This document shows, one piece after another, positions 1-5,965 of a DNA stretch of 6,934 nt. Made by a program: the position numbers and the translations under genes. The notes beneath the pieces are model-generated. The model had not been told where the DNA came from. It worked only from the letters and a program-made list of their open reading frames with translations, and searched no databases. This DNA comes from Desulfobacteraceae bacterium UBA5623 (GTDB lineage: Bacteria > Desulfobacterota > DSM-4660 > Desulfatiglandales > Desulfatiglandaceae), in assembly GCA_002424495.1 (NCBI GenBank), contig DIKH01000310.1:1-6934 (forward strand), read 5' to 3'. Within the stretch, counting starts at the first letter, position 1, and every line of letters begins with the position of its first letter.

Positions 1-1127
1 GCTACTGCATCAGCAATCAGCACACCACGGGCAACCTCTGCAAAAAGACTCATGTTGCTAAACCCAGGGGCGCGGAGTTTTACGCGGTAAGGAGTATTGC
101 TGCCGTCGCTTATAATATGGACGCCTATCTTGCCGCGCGCCCCTTCCACTGCAAAGTAGCTCTCTCCAGCCGGAGCCTTCCATTTTACCTTGGGCGCACC
201 TTTTACCATATGAGGTCCCTCGGGCATCGCATCCAGGGCCTGCTCTATGATACGCAGGCTCTGTTCTATTTCGGCCACGCGCACATTGTAACGGCCCATG
301 GCGTCACACCCCTTGTCAGTGGGGATCTCAAAGTCAAATTTGTCATAAACAGAATAGGGTTCGGCCCTGCGGACATCATAGGCAAGTCCTGATCCGCGGA
401 CCACCGGGCCGGTGGCCCCGTAACGCCTGCATGTCTCCTCTGTGATCAGCCCTACCCCTTCAATCCTTTTTCTTAGAATGATGTTGTCCGTGACCAGGCA
501 CTTGTACATCGGCAGCCTGGACCGCATGTAGGGGATAAATTCCCTCAGTCCTTCAATGAAATCACCTGTCAGATCATTGACCACCCCGCCAGGTCTGAAA
601 TAGCACAGGGTCAGGCGTGAACCGGTTGGGATCTGCAGAAGATCCAGGATACGCTCCCTGTCATCAAAGGCATAAAGTATCGGGGTGAATGCGCCCAAGT
701 CGAGCAGAAATGCTCCCCACCATAGCAGGTGCGAGGAGATACGATTGAGCTCTGTAGTAATAACCCTGATGTACTGGGCGCGATCAGGCGCCTCGATCCC
801 GCCTAATCGCTCCACTGCGCCCACATACGCCCAGTTCCATGCCAGGGCATGGAGATAGTCCACGCGGCCCATGTTGGGCATATACTGGAGATAGGTCTTG
901 GCCTCTCCCATCTTCTCCTGCATACGGTGGAGATAACCAAGTACAGGTTCGGCCCTAAGTATATATTCGCCGTCAATTTCTATGACTATGCGGAGCACAC
1001 CGTGAGTTGAAGGGTGCTGGGGCCCCATGTTCAGGATCATCGTCCGGTCATCCGGACCCGGTTCCATCTGCCGCGTGTAAAAATCCCCGGTGATCAGTTT
1101 TGAATATTCGCGCTCTGTGTGCAACAT
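1..1127 (-). CDS. nuoD: NADH-quinone oxidoreductase subunit D (NuoD), 3' end cut by window edge
   Basis: This is the 49-kDa subunit of the peripheral arm of respiratory complex I, which forms the quinone-binding pocket together with NuoB. I translated it from the ATG at 1127-1125; 375 codons are present without a stop, and from family length only about 15-20 C-terminal residues should be missing. Visible landmarks are GPQHPSTHGV (residues 35-44), LGYLHRMQEK (63-72), RVDYLH (88-93), CYFRPGGV (175-182), VRGSGLAYDVRR (243-254) and SDGSNTPYRVKLRAPGF (340-356). By alignment to bovine NDUFS2, the quinone-headgroup residues His59 and Tyr108 correspond to His42 and Tyr91, both kept. It starts 9 nt after the nuoC stop, with a modest Shine-Dalgarno sequence (TAGGAA) overlapping that stop, so translation is probably coupled. 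NuoC and NuoD are separate proteins here, unlike the fused NuoCD of E. coli. The family call is very secure. Confidence 0.97.
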   Translation of the reverse strand, partial: MLHTEREYSKLITGDFYTRQMEPGPDDRTMILNMGPQHPSTHGVLRIVIEIDGEYILRAEPVLGYLHRMQEKMGEAKTYLQYMPNMGRVDYLHALAWNWAYVGAVERLGGIEAPDRAQYIRVITTELNRISSHLLWWGAFLLDLGAFTPILYAFDDRERILDLLQIPTGSRLTLCYFRPGGVVNDLTGDFIEGLREFIPYMRSRLPMYKCLVTDNIILRKRIEGVGLITEETCRRYGATGPVVRGSGLAYDVRRAEPYSVYDKFDFEIPTDKGCDAMGRYNVRVAEIEQSLRIIEQALDAMPEGPHMVKGAPKVKWKAPAGESYFAVEGARGKIGVHIISDGSNTPYRVKLRAPGFSNMSLFAEVARGVLIADAV

Positions 1128-1136
1128 AATAGTTTC

Positions 1137-1721
1137 CTACGCCTCGCTAGATGATCCTGCCGCTTTTTGTGCGCCTGCCTCTGCCGCACCTTTGTCATCT
1201 GAGGCTGCACCATCAACCGGCTGCGGCGAAAATATGGCGTCGAATTCCGGTGACTTCACTATTACATCACCGGGATTGATCAATTCTGATATGCGTTTTC
1301 TTTTTCCTTCTTCTTTGACAAGGGGATGGAAATCCGCATCATCCGGCAGGAGAAGCGGCGTCATATTAGGATGATCAATGAAGACCACGCCATAAAAGTC
1401 ATGACATTCCCTTTCGTGCCAGTCAGCGCCGGAGAAGACCCCTGAGATGGTGGGGACTTCAGGTTTATCGTGTGGCGCAAGCACCCTGAGAGCTACCCGG
1501 CCGGGTGATGTAAAATGGTCAAAGTGGTAGACCACCATGAAACCATCAGCAGCGTCAACGCCGCTTATGTCTTCGATAAAACAGCCCGTGTCATTAAGAC
1601 GTTTTACTGCGTCGAGGAGTTGATCGGGGCTAAGGAGCACAGAATAGACAAGCCCTGTCTGCCCGGGCGACATCTTTGAAACCGATATGACATTCAGGCC
1701 TTTGAACCAGTCGCTGTTCAC
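1137..1721 (-). CDS. nuoC: NADH-quinone oxidoreductase subunit C (NuoC)
   Basis: This is the 30-kDa subunit of the complex I peripheral arm, which packs against NuoD and NuoB; it has no cofactor. The family signature is clear: [18 protein letters not shown] (residues 94-111), DHP (116-118), LLPDD (124-128) and HPL (132-134), the last usually reading HPLRKD and here HPLVKE. I start it at GTG 1721-1719 (194 aa), because AGGAGG lies 9 nt upstream and the GTG overlaps the nuoB stop in a GTGA junction, the classic coupled arrangement. The frame is open further upstream to a GTG at 1751 (204 aa), but that would bury the Shine-Dalgarno sequence inside the gene. After about residue 165 comes a low-complexity tail rich in Ala, Ser, Asp and Glu, beyond the conserved domain and probably disordered. 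The tail has no recognisable function. Confidence 0.95.
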   Translation of the reverse strand: MNSDWFKGLNVISVSKMSPGQTGLVYSVLLSPDQLLDAVKRLNDTGCFIEDISGVDAADGFMVVYHFDHFTSPGRVALRVLAPHDKPEVPTISGVFSGADWHERECHDFYGVVFIDHPNMTPLLLPDDADFHPLVKEEGKRKRISELINPGDVIVKSPEFDAIFSPQPVDGAASDDKGAAEAGAQKAAGSSSEA

Positions 1722-2248
1722 TTTTCCGTTCCTCCTGCCGGCAAGGGCCACCAGCGCTTTCCCGTGATTTTTTTTTGTATCTCGAACAGTCCTTCAAGGA
1801 GACCTTCCGGCCGCGGGGGACATCCGGGCACAAAGACATCCACGGGGATGATTTTATCCACACCTTCCACAACATTATAATTGCCCTTAAAGACAAAAGG
1901 CCCTCCTGAAATTGCGCAGTTGCCCAATGCCATCACCCACTTGGGTGCCGGCATCTGTTCATATAGCCTGACAACCGCCGGCGCCATCTTACGTGTAACC
2001 GTACCTGCAACTATCATCAGGTCTGACTGTCTCGGTGATGGCCTGAAGACCTCGGCCCCAAACCTCGCTATATCAAACCTGGCCATTCCTACGGCCATCA
2101 TTTCAATCGCACAGCAGGCCAGACCAAAAGTCATCGGCCAAAGCGACATTGACCGACAGACATCCAAAAAATTCTGGGCAAGCTCGATATTAATAAGTGC
2201 AGGTTCTATTTTGCCTTTTGATATCTTCAACGGATCTGCCGGGGCCAC
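1718..2248 (-). CDS. nuoB: NADH-quinone oxidoreductase subunit B (NuoB), N2 cluster subunit
   Basis: This is the 20-kDa (PSST-type) subunit of complex I, which carries the terminal [4Fe-4S] cluster N2 that passes electrons to quinone. All four expected cluster cysteines are present: the adjacent pair Cys45-Cys46 in [10 protein letters not shown], Cys111 in [10 protein letters not shown] and Cys143 in [12 protein letters not shown]. Other family blocks are [17 protein letters not shown] (69-85) and [18 protein letters not shown] (88-105). I choose the GTG at 2248-2246 (176 aa) because AGGAG lies 7 nt upstream. A TTG at 2269 would add seven residues read through the Shine-Dalgarno sequence, and a TTG at 2230 touching the nuoA stop lacks a ribosome site. 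With the GTG start the gene overlaps nuoA by 22 nt and its TGA overlaps the nuoC start by 4 nt. The protein is typical in length and motifs. Confidence 0.96.
   Translation of the reverse strand: MAPADPLKISKGKIEPALINIELAQNFLDVCRSMSLWPMTFGLACCAIEMMAVGMARFDIARFGAEVFRPSPRQSDLMIVAGTVTRKMAPAVVRLYEQMPAPKWVMALGNCAISGGPFVFKGNYNVVEGVDKIIPVDVFVPGCPPRPEGLLEGLFEIQKKITGKRWWPLPAGGTEK
1731..1736 (-). promoter_or_regulatory. Shine-Dalgarno sequence that fixes the nuoC GTG start
   Basis: The minus strand reads AGGAGG, then 9 nt, then GTG at 1721-1719, inside the last codons of nuoB. It is a perfect match to the anti-Shine-Dalgarno core and supports the shorter nuoC start and translational coupling to nuoB. 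Confidence 0.8.
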
Positions 2249-2604
2249 GTGAAAACTCCTTTTGCCCAAAAATAGGCAATGGCCAACACAAGGATGGCCA
2301 GAAATACGAAGACCTTGAAAAATGGGATCAGACCGGTTGCCTCAGGATAATAGGAGGCGACGGGAAAGAGATACAGCACATCTACATCAAATGCCAGAAA
2401 CAACAGTGCATAGATGTAAAAGTTGGGACCGAACCGGATCCAGGATGTTCCCTGGGGACGCATGCCGCACTCGTAAGGCATGGCGAAATCACCGCCTTTG
2501 GATTTGGGTGCGACAAAAACAGACAAAACCAGGGGACCTCCCGCAAAGACAATGCCAACAATCAAAGAAACAAGTATGCCTAAGTGTAGCCAATCGAAAA
2601 CCAT
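2227..2604 (-). CDS. nuoA: NADH-quinone oxidoreductase subunit A (NuoA)
   Basis: This is a small membrane subunit of complex I (homologue of mitochondrial ND3) at the junction of the membrane and peripheral arms, next to the quinone channel. At 125 aa it has the usual length and three predicted transmembrane helices, roughly residues 8-31, 61-83 and 92-114. The loop between helices 1 and 2 carries YECGMRP (44-50), whose Cys46 matches the ND3 cysteine that senses the active/deactive state in mitochondria. Helix 2 carries [10 protein letters not shown] (72-81); the first acidic residue is kept, while the second, usually Glu, is Asp75. The ATG at 2604 has TAAGGA about 8 nt upstream. It is the first gene of the nuo operon, about 110 nt downstream of the predicted transcription start. 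Confidence 0.96.
   Translation of the reverse strand: MVFDWLHLGILVSLIVGIVFAGGPLVLSVFVAPKSKGGDFAMPYECGMRPQGTSWIRFGPNFYIYALLFLAFDVDVLYLFPVASYYPEATGLIPFFKVFVFLAILVLAIAYFWAKGVFTWPRQIR
2256..2260 (-). promoter_or_regulatory. Shine-Dalgarno sequence that fixes the nuoB GTG start
   Basis: The minus strand reads AGGAG, then 7 nt (TTTTCAC), then GTG at 2248-2246, all within the 3' end of nuoA. This is the reason for preferring the GTG over the TTG codons on either side. Confidence 0.75.
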
Positions 2605-2623
2605 TTTATTTTCCTTACAGTGT

Positions 2624-2665
2624 CAAGGCCCTGTAACAGCAAAAATTCTCAGTCAACAGGGCTTG
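2624..2665 (-). other. Stem-loop in the nuo leader RNA
   Basis: On the minus strand CAAGCCCTGT is followed after 21 nt by ACAGGGCCTTG, giving a 10-bp stem broken by one bulged C. It lies 19 nt upstream of the nuoA ATG, just before the Shine-Dalgarno sequence. No U-run follows, so it is not an intrinsic terminator. A role in mRNA stability or translation control is inference only. Confidence 0.55.
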
Positions 2666-2701
2666 TTAGTTTGTTTTCGCAGGCGCAGGCTACTGCACCG
2701 G

Positions 2702-2715
2702 GCCATCAAAATGGC
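2702..2715 (-). other. Short inverted repeat at the predicted nuo transcript start
   Basis: The minus strand reads GCCATTTTGATGGC, a 5-bp perfect stem with a TTTG loop. It lies 5 nt after the -10 box, so it straddles or begins at the expected +1 site. It could be an operator half-site pair or a 5'-end hairpin that protects the mRNA; a stem this short could also arise by chance. Confidence 0.35.
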
Positions 2716-2720
2716 ATCAG

Positions 2721-2759
2721 TTAATACGCAAAAGACAAAACCATGTCAACCTTTTTTTT
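2721..2759 (-). promoter_or_regulatory. Sigma70-type promoter of the nuo operon
   Basis: On the minus strand a perfect -35 box TTGACA (2749-2744) is separated by exactly 17 nt from TATTAA (2726-2721), a 4/6 or better match to the -10 consensus. Eight consecutive A residues (2759-2752) lie 2 nt upstream of the -35 box and could act as an UP element for the RNA polymerase alpha subunit. The expected transcription start is near 2714. The site lies between the rarA stop and nuoA, so it gives nuo its own transcript independent of rarA. I see no intrinsic terminator between rarA and this promoter. Confidence 0.82.
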
Positions 2760-2811
2760 CATAGAATTAAGATGTGTTATGTGGAAAGGAACTGCTCAAA
2801 GCCCGGGGCGA

Positions 2812-4122
2812 TTAGGCGGTCGGCTTCTTTTGAAACCCCATTCTTCTTTTGATCTCCTTTTCAAAGCCCCTGTCGGTTGGCCTGTAAAAGACCCTGTTCT
2901 TGATGTCCCCTGGCAGGTATTCCTGTTCCACCCGCGCCCCTGGGTAGTTGTGGGGATAGAGGTAGCCTCTGCCGTAACCAAGCCCCTTCATCAGTTTTGT
3001 AGGGGCGTTTCTGATGTGCATGGGAACCGGCTGAGCGCCCGAGTGGGAGATCTCTTCCATGACGGATTTTTCCGTAAGATAAAGGGCATTGCTCTTGGGG
3101 GCGCATGCAAGGTAGACTGCCGCCTCTGCAAGGGCCAGTTCCGCCTCTGGCGGCCCCACCTTTTGCCATGCCTCAAATGCGGCAAGCGCAACATTGAGCG
3201 CCTCAGGATCGGCAAGGCCGACATCCTCAGAGGCAAAACGTATCATCCTCCTGCATATAAAAAGGGGGTCTTCTCCCGCAGCAAGCATCCTGTAAAGCCA
3301 ATAGACTGAGGCCTGTGTGTCACTGCCCCTGAGACTCTTGTGGAAGGCGGATATCAGGTTATAGTGCTCTTCTCCATCCTTATCATATAGGAGTGCCTTT
3401 TTGTTGAGGGCAGACTCAATGGTTGCAAGATCAAGCACGATATGTTCAGTCTGTTCACCCCCAAGGGCATAAAAAACCGCCGCCTCCAGATTATTGAGGG
3501 CCACGCGGGCATCCCCCATTGAGACCCCTGCCAGGTGTTCGAGGGCATCCGGCACGATTTCAATATTCATCGCCCCAAAACCATGCTCCCTGTCAGTCAA
3601 GGCCCTTAACAGGATAGTCCGGATTTCATTTTTTTCCAGCAGATTCAAGACGATTACCCTCGCCCTTGAAAGAAGGGGAGCGATGATCTCAAAAGAAGGA
3701 TTCTGTGTGGTTGCACCGATCAGTATGATCAGACCGCTTTCCACATGAGGCAGGAAGGCGTCCTGCTGGGCCTTGTTAAAACGGTGGATCTCGTCAACAA
3801 ACAGTATCGTTGCCCTGCCCGTCATCTGTTTTGATTCCCTGGCCCTTTCAATCACCTGTCTCAAATCGTTAATACCTGATGTAACCGCTGAAAAAGACTG
3901 AAAGGGAAGCTTGGAATACTCACCCATTAATCTTGCCAGGGTTGTCTTTCCCGAGCCTGGCGGCCCCCATAAAATCACGGAGAAGATGCGGCCTCCGGTA
4001 ATTGCCCTGGACAGAGGACACCCCGGGCCAAGGATATGTCCCTGACCAACCATGTCCTCAAGTCTCTTTGGCCTCATCCTCTCGGCAAGAGGTATGTCAG
4101 CATCTTGATTGGGCTTGATCAT
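2812..4122 (-). CDS. rarA: Replication-associated recombination protein A (RarA/MgsA), AAA+ ATPase
   Basis: This cytoplasmic AAA+ ATPase of the clamp-loader clade (bacterial RarA/MgsA, eukaryotic WRNIP1/Mgs1) acts at stalled replication forks; it binds SSB and DNA ends and forms tetramers. Visible motifs are Walker A GPPGSGKT (53-60), Walker B LFVDEIHR (107-114), sensor 1 ATTQNPSFEI (137-146), the arginine-finger segment LLSRAR (150-155) and sensor 2 GDAR (203-206). The family-specific C-terminal part is complete: HKSLRGSD (261-268), RMIRFASEDVGLADP (292-306), MKGLGYGRGYLYPHN (378-392) and GDIKNRVFYRP (405-415). At 436 aa it has normal length. The ATG at 4122 lies 12 nt after the stop of the kinase gene, with only a weak ribosome site (AGAAG, 7 nt away), so it is probably co-transcribed and perhaps translationally coupled. 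All ATPase residues are intact. Confidence 0.96.
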   Translation of the reverse strand: MIKPNQDADIPLAERMRPKRLEDMVGQGHILGPGCPLSRAITGGRIFSVILWGPPGSGKTTLARLMGEYSKLPFQSFSAVTSGINDLRQVIERARESKQMTGRATILFVDEIHRFNKAQQDAFLPHVESGLIILIGATTQNPSFEIIAPLLSRARVIVLNLLEKNEIRTILLRALTDREHGFGAMNIEIVPDALEHLAGVSMGDARVALNNLEAAVFYALGGEQTEHIVLDLATIESALNKKALLYDKDGEEHYNLISAFHKSLRGSDTQASVYWLYRMLAAGEDPLFICRRMIRFASEDVGLADPEALNVALAAFEAWQKVGPPEAELALAEAAVYLACAPKSNALYLTEKSVMEEISHSGAQPVPMHIRNAPTKLMKGLGYGRGYLYPHNYPGARVEQEYLPGDIKNRVFYRPTDRGFEKEIKRRMGFQKKPTA

Positions 4123-4134
4123 CCGAATGCTTCT

Positions 4135-5709
4135 TTACGTGGCCATGGCCCGGGAGATAATGGCTGAAAGGCCCTTGAACTCTATTGGCCTTTCAATCAG
4201 CAGCTCTTGACCAAACCTTGACAATAAACGCTGAGACCTGCCATTTAAACCGGGATTTACAAGGACAACCGGCAAAGGATTTTTCATTTTTTTAATCTTG
4301 GAAACTATTCCCGCCTCTTCAAAGTCCGTGGTGTCAATATCGGTAAATACAAGGTCAAAATTTTTCTTTCCCGATATCTTTTTTAATCCCTCAATACAGC
4401 TTCTGACAGTAGTAATTTTTCCGCCCTTTTTAATGAGGATCTCGATCAGTATATCAATTATTGAACCCCCATCCGAGATGACAAGTATCCGCAGGTCCCT
4501 TATACTGTTTCGAACACCCTTTGCCATTGGCAATTGAGGCTGTCTTAAAAGGGGGAGTTTTACAATAAAAGTGGTCCCCCGCCCTGACTGGCTGATCACA
4601 TCAATCTGCCCGCTGTGCCTGTTAATAATTGCATAGGCAATACTCAGGCCGAGGCCGGGCCGGCGGCCGCCTTTGGTTGTAAAAAACGGATCAAATATCT
4701 TGTCTTTGACATCATCGGCAATGCCCATGCCGCTATCCTGTATATAGATCCAGACAAAGCCAAGGTGCTCCTCTACTGACAGATAGATTTCGCCGCCATC
4801 CGGCATGGCGTCCATGGCATTCAAGATCAGGCATACCAGGGCGTCCCGCATCTCCTCGGGATTTCCTCTCACTGGTGAAAAAGTTCTTGGGTAAGTCGAA
4901 ACACTGACATTGCCTTGTCCATCAGCCCCTTGCCTGGCGCCGCTGACAGATATGGCATCCCCGATAACTTTATTTAAGTCAAAAACCAGAAGCTCCCTTT
5001 GTTCGTATGCTTGTTTTGCCAGACAACTGAGTTGCTGCGTCACGGAATCTGCTGTCTCAACAACCGACTCAATCCTTCTCAAGGACCGAATAACCTTTTT
5101 GCTCTTAAAAAATCCCTTGGGCTGGATCAGGCTAAAGAGTTCTTTAAAATTCTTCAGACCCCGGTTCAGATCCCGGCTGAGGCCGGAGGCCATTCTGCCG
5201 ATAGCATTGATCTTCTGAGACTGTAAGAGCATTTCCTCCGCGATTTTTCTTTTCTCAATGTCAGTCATATAAAGCAGGTATGCAGATCTTCCACCATATC
5301 TGATTTTTTTCAAAATGACCTCACAACGCACCGGCTCACCATCCTTTGTGGCCATGTAGAGTTCAAACTGTGAAGGCAGAGGTTTGTCTTGTGCCCATTT
5401 CTCCTGTATAGATTTTACATATTCGGTGGATTTGCTGTGAAACAGCACCTGGAAATCACAGTCAAGGAATTCTTCTTCAGTGTATCGCAACATCCTCTGT
5501 GAGGTTTCATTTGAAAGGACAATGCAGCCGGCCTGGATCAGTAACACTGCCGATGGTATTTCATTCAATATCTTCTTGGTATCTCTCAGTTCTTTCAGAA
5601 GCAAGTCCTTGTCATTCCTGATGGAGGCCAACTTTTCGAGAAGTCTTTGATTTTCCCGATTAAGCCTGTCAATCCTTTCCCTTAAGGCCTTTTCTTGAGA
5701 TATTTTCAT
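4135..5709 (-). CDS. Cytoplasmic PAS / degenerate histidine kinase / pseudo-receiver protein
   Basis: The order is an N-terminal coiled coil (about 4-50), a PAS domain (about 47-150), a HisKA-like dimerisation helix pair (about 160-235), an HATPase_c domain (about 280-386) and a C-terminal receiver-like domain (about 405-522). There is no signal peptide or membrane helix, so it is soluble. The ATP-binding domain looks complete: N-box LILNAMDAMPDGG (294-306), G1 DSGMG (325-329), F-box FDPFFTTK (339-346), G2 PGLGLS (351-356) and G3 GRGTTF (376-381). The H-box, normally GIAHDFNN, reads GLSRDLNR: the phospho-accepting His is Arg179 (CGG). In the receiver Asp457 remains, but the first acidic-pocket Asp is Ser412, the conserved Thr/Ser is Asn485 and the Lys is Arg507. 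It resembles NtrB-type kinases of Desulfobacterota, but histidine phosphorylation at the usual site is impossible. The ATG at 5709 has AGGGA 7 nt upstream. It lies directly upstream of rarA; its signal and partner are unknown. Confidence 0.88.
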   Translation of the reverse strand: MKISQEKALRERIDRLNRENQRLLEKLASIRNDKDLLLKELRDTKKILNEIPSAVLLIQAGCIVLSNETSQRMLRYTEEEFLDCDFQVLFHSKSTEYVKSIQEKWAQDKPLPSQFELYMATKDGEPVRCEVILKKIRYGGRSAYLLYMTDIEKRKIAEEMLLQSQKINAIGRMASGLSRDLNRGLKNFKELFSLIQPKGFFKSKKVIRSLRRIESVVETADSVTQQLSCLAKQAYEQRELLVFDLNKVIGDAISVSGARQGADGQGNVSVSTYPRTFSPVRGNPEEMRDALVCLILNAMDAMPDGGEIYLSVEEHLGFVWIYIQDSGMGIADDVKDKIFDPFFTTKGGRRPGLGLSIAYAIINRHSGQIDVISQSGRGTTFIVKLPLLRQPQLPMAKGVRNSIRDLRILVISDGGSIIDILIEILIKKGGKITTVRSCIEGLKKISGKKNFDLVFTDIDTTDFEEAGIVSKIKKMKNPLPVVLVNPGLNGRSQRLLSRFGQELLIERPIEFKGLSAIISRAMAT

Positions 5710-5764
5710 GTCCCATTCCCTGTTTTACCTTTTTGAAGGCTCAGGAGCCCCTCCAAAAACAGCC

Positions 5765-5793
5765 TTGATGATCCGGCGTAGATGCCGTATCAT
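5765..5793 (+). promoter_or_regulatory. Candidate sigma70 promoter for dnaE
   Basis: TTGATG (5765-5770; 4 of 6 consensus bases) is followed after exactly 17 nt by TATCAT (5788-5793; 5 of 6). Transcription would start near 5800 and give a leader of about 165 nt that includes the GC-rich hairpin and the T-rich repeats. The boxes are only moderate matches, so this is a reasonable guess rather than a firm call. Confidence 0.42.
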
Positions 5794-5838
5794 GCCCATT
5801 AATGTAACGTCTAAGACAAGCGGTAAGCTGTTGGCTTT

Positions 5839-5860
5839 TAGTCCCGCCGTGGCGGGATTA
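5839..5860. repeat. GC-rich perfect hairpin (TCCCGC/GCGGGA)
   Basis: TAGTCCCGC and GCGGGATTA flank a CGTG loop, forming a 9-bp stem in RNA if one G-U pair is allowed; the inner 6 bp are all canonical. It stands out in AT-richer surroundings. No U-run follows on either strand, so it is not a standard terminator. It has the look of a dispersed intergenic palindrome, but I see only one copy in this window. Confidence 0.6.
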
Positions 5861-5897
5861 GCTCAACTTAGGAATAAGAGAGTAACTGATACGACTC

Positions 5898-5951
5898 TTT
5901 AACTCTTTCAACTTTTTTAACTCTTTTAACTTTTTTGACTTATTTAATTCC
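5898..5951 (+). repeat. Six tandem 9-bp T-rich units upstream of dnaE
   Basis: The plus strand splits without gaps into six 9-mers: TTTAACTCT, TTCAACTTT, TTTAACTCT, TTTAACTTT, TTTGACTTA and TTTAATTCC, with consensus TTTAACTTT. The first four form two adjacent 18-bp copies (5898-5915 and 5916-5933) that differ at one base; the last two units are degraded. The block ends 5 nt before the dnaE ribosome-binding site. It is non-coding, has no spacers, and is a minisatellite-like array or a set of phased A/T tracts. Confidence 0.75.
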
Positions 5952-5956
5952 GCATT

Positions 5957-5960
5957 GAGG
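5957..5960 (+). promoter_or_regulatory. Ribosome-binding site supporting the dnaE GTG start
   Basis: GAGG lies 5 nt upstream of GTG at 5966-5968. It decides in favour of this GTG as the start, since the DnaE homology begins only a few residues later. Confidence 0.7.
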
Positions 5961-5965
5961 ACAAC

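Larger units (their letters stand above)
5710..5965. other. Divergent intergenic region between the kinase gene and dnaE
   Basis: This 256-bp non-coding stretch must hold the start signals for the minus-strand kinase-rarA unit and the plus-strand dnaE. It contains a candidate dnaE promoter (5765-5793), a GC-rich hairpin (5839-5860), a weaker AT-rich hairpin formed by AAGAG (5876-5880) and CTCTT (5895-5899) with an inner GTA/TAC pair, and a T-rich repeat block (5898-5951). A small inverted repeat GGCTC-AG-GAGCC lies at 5738-5749. I could not find a convincing sigma70 promoter for the kinase gene on the minus strand. Confidence 0.7.

Noticed and set aside
2621..2626. A second TTGACA-like -35 box in the nuo leader (minus strand)
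   Set aside because: No -10 box occurs at 16-18 nt downstream; that position already falls inside nuoA coding sequence.
2750..2811. Intrinsic terminator after rarA
   Set aside because: The only GC-rich palindrome (GCCCCGGGC) has no room for a loop and no U-run follows; the A8 tract is on the transcript strand as A, not U.
2743..3309. A 188-codon plus-strand open frame opposite the rarA 3' end
   Set aside because: It lies antisense to strongly conserved rarA codons, begins inside the nuo promoter, has no ribosome site and shows no family motif; it is a shadow frame.
5708..5902. A 64-codon plus-strand open frame in the divergent intergenic region
   Set aside because: It starts opposite the kinase ATG, has no Shine-Dalgarno sequence, runs through the GC-rich hairpin and into the T-rich repeats, and resembles nothing known.
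5850..5905. Possible tRNA gene starting at GGCGGGATTAGCTCAAC
   Set aside because: Only the acceptor/D-arm beginning looks tRNA-like; there is no anticodon arm, no GGTTC-type T-arm and no matching 3' acceptor strand.
5898..5951. The tandem repeats as a CRISPR array
   Set aside because: The units are 9 bp, contiguous and without spacers, and no cas genes are nearby.
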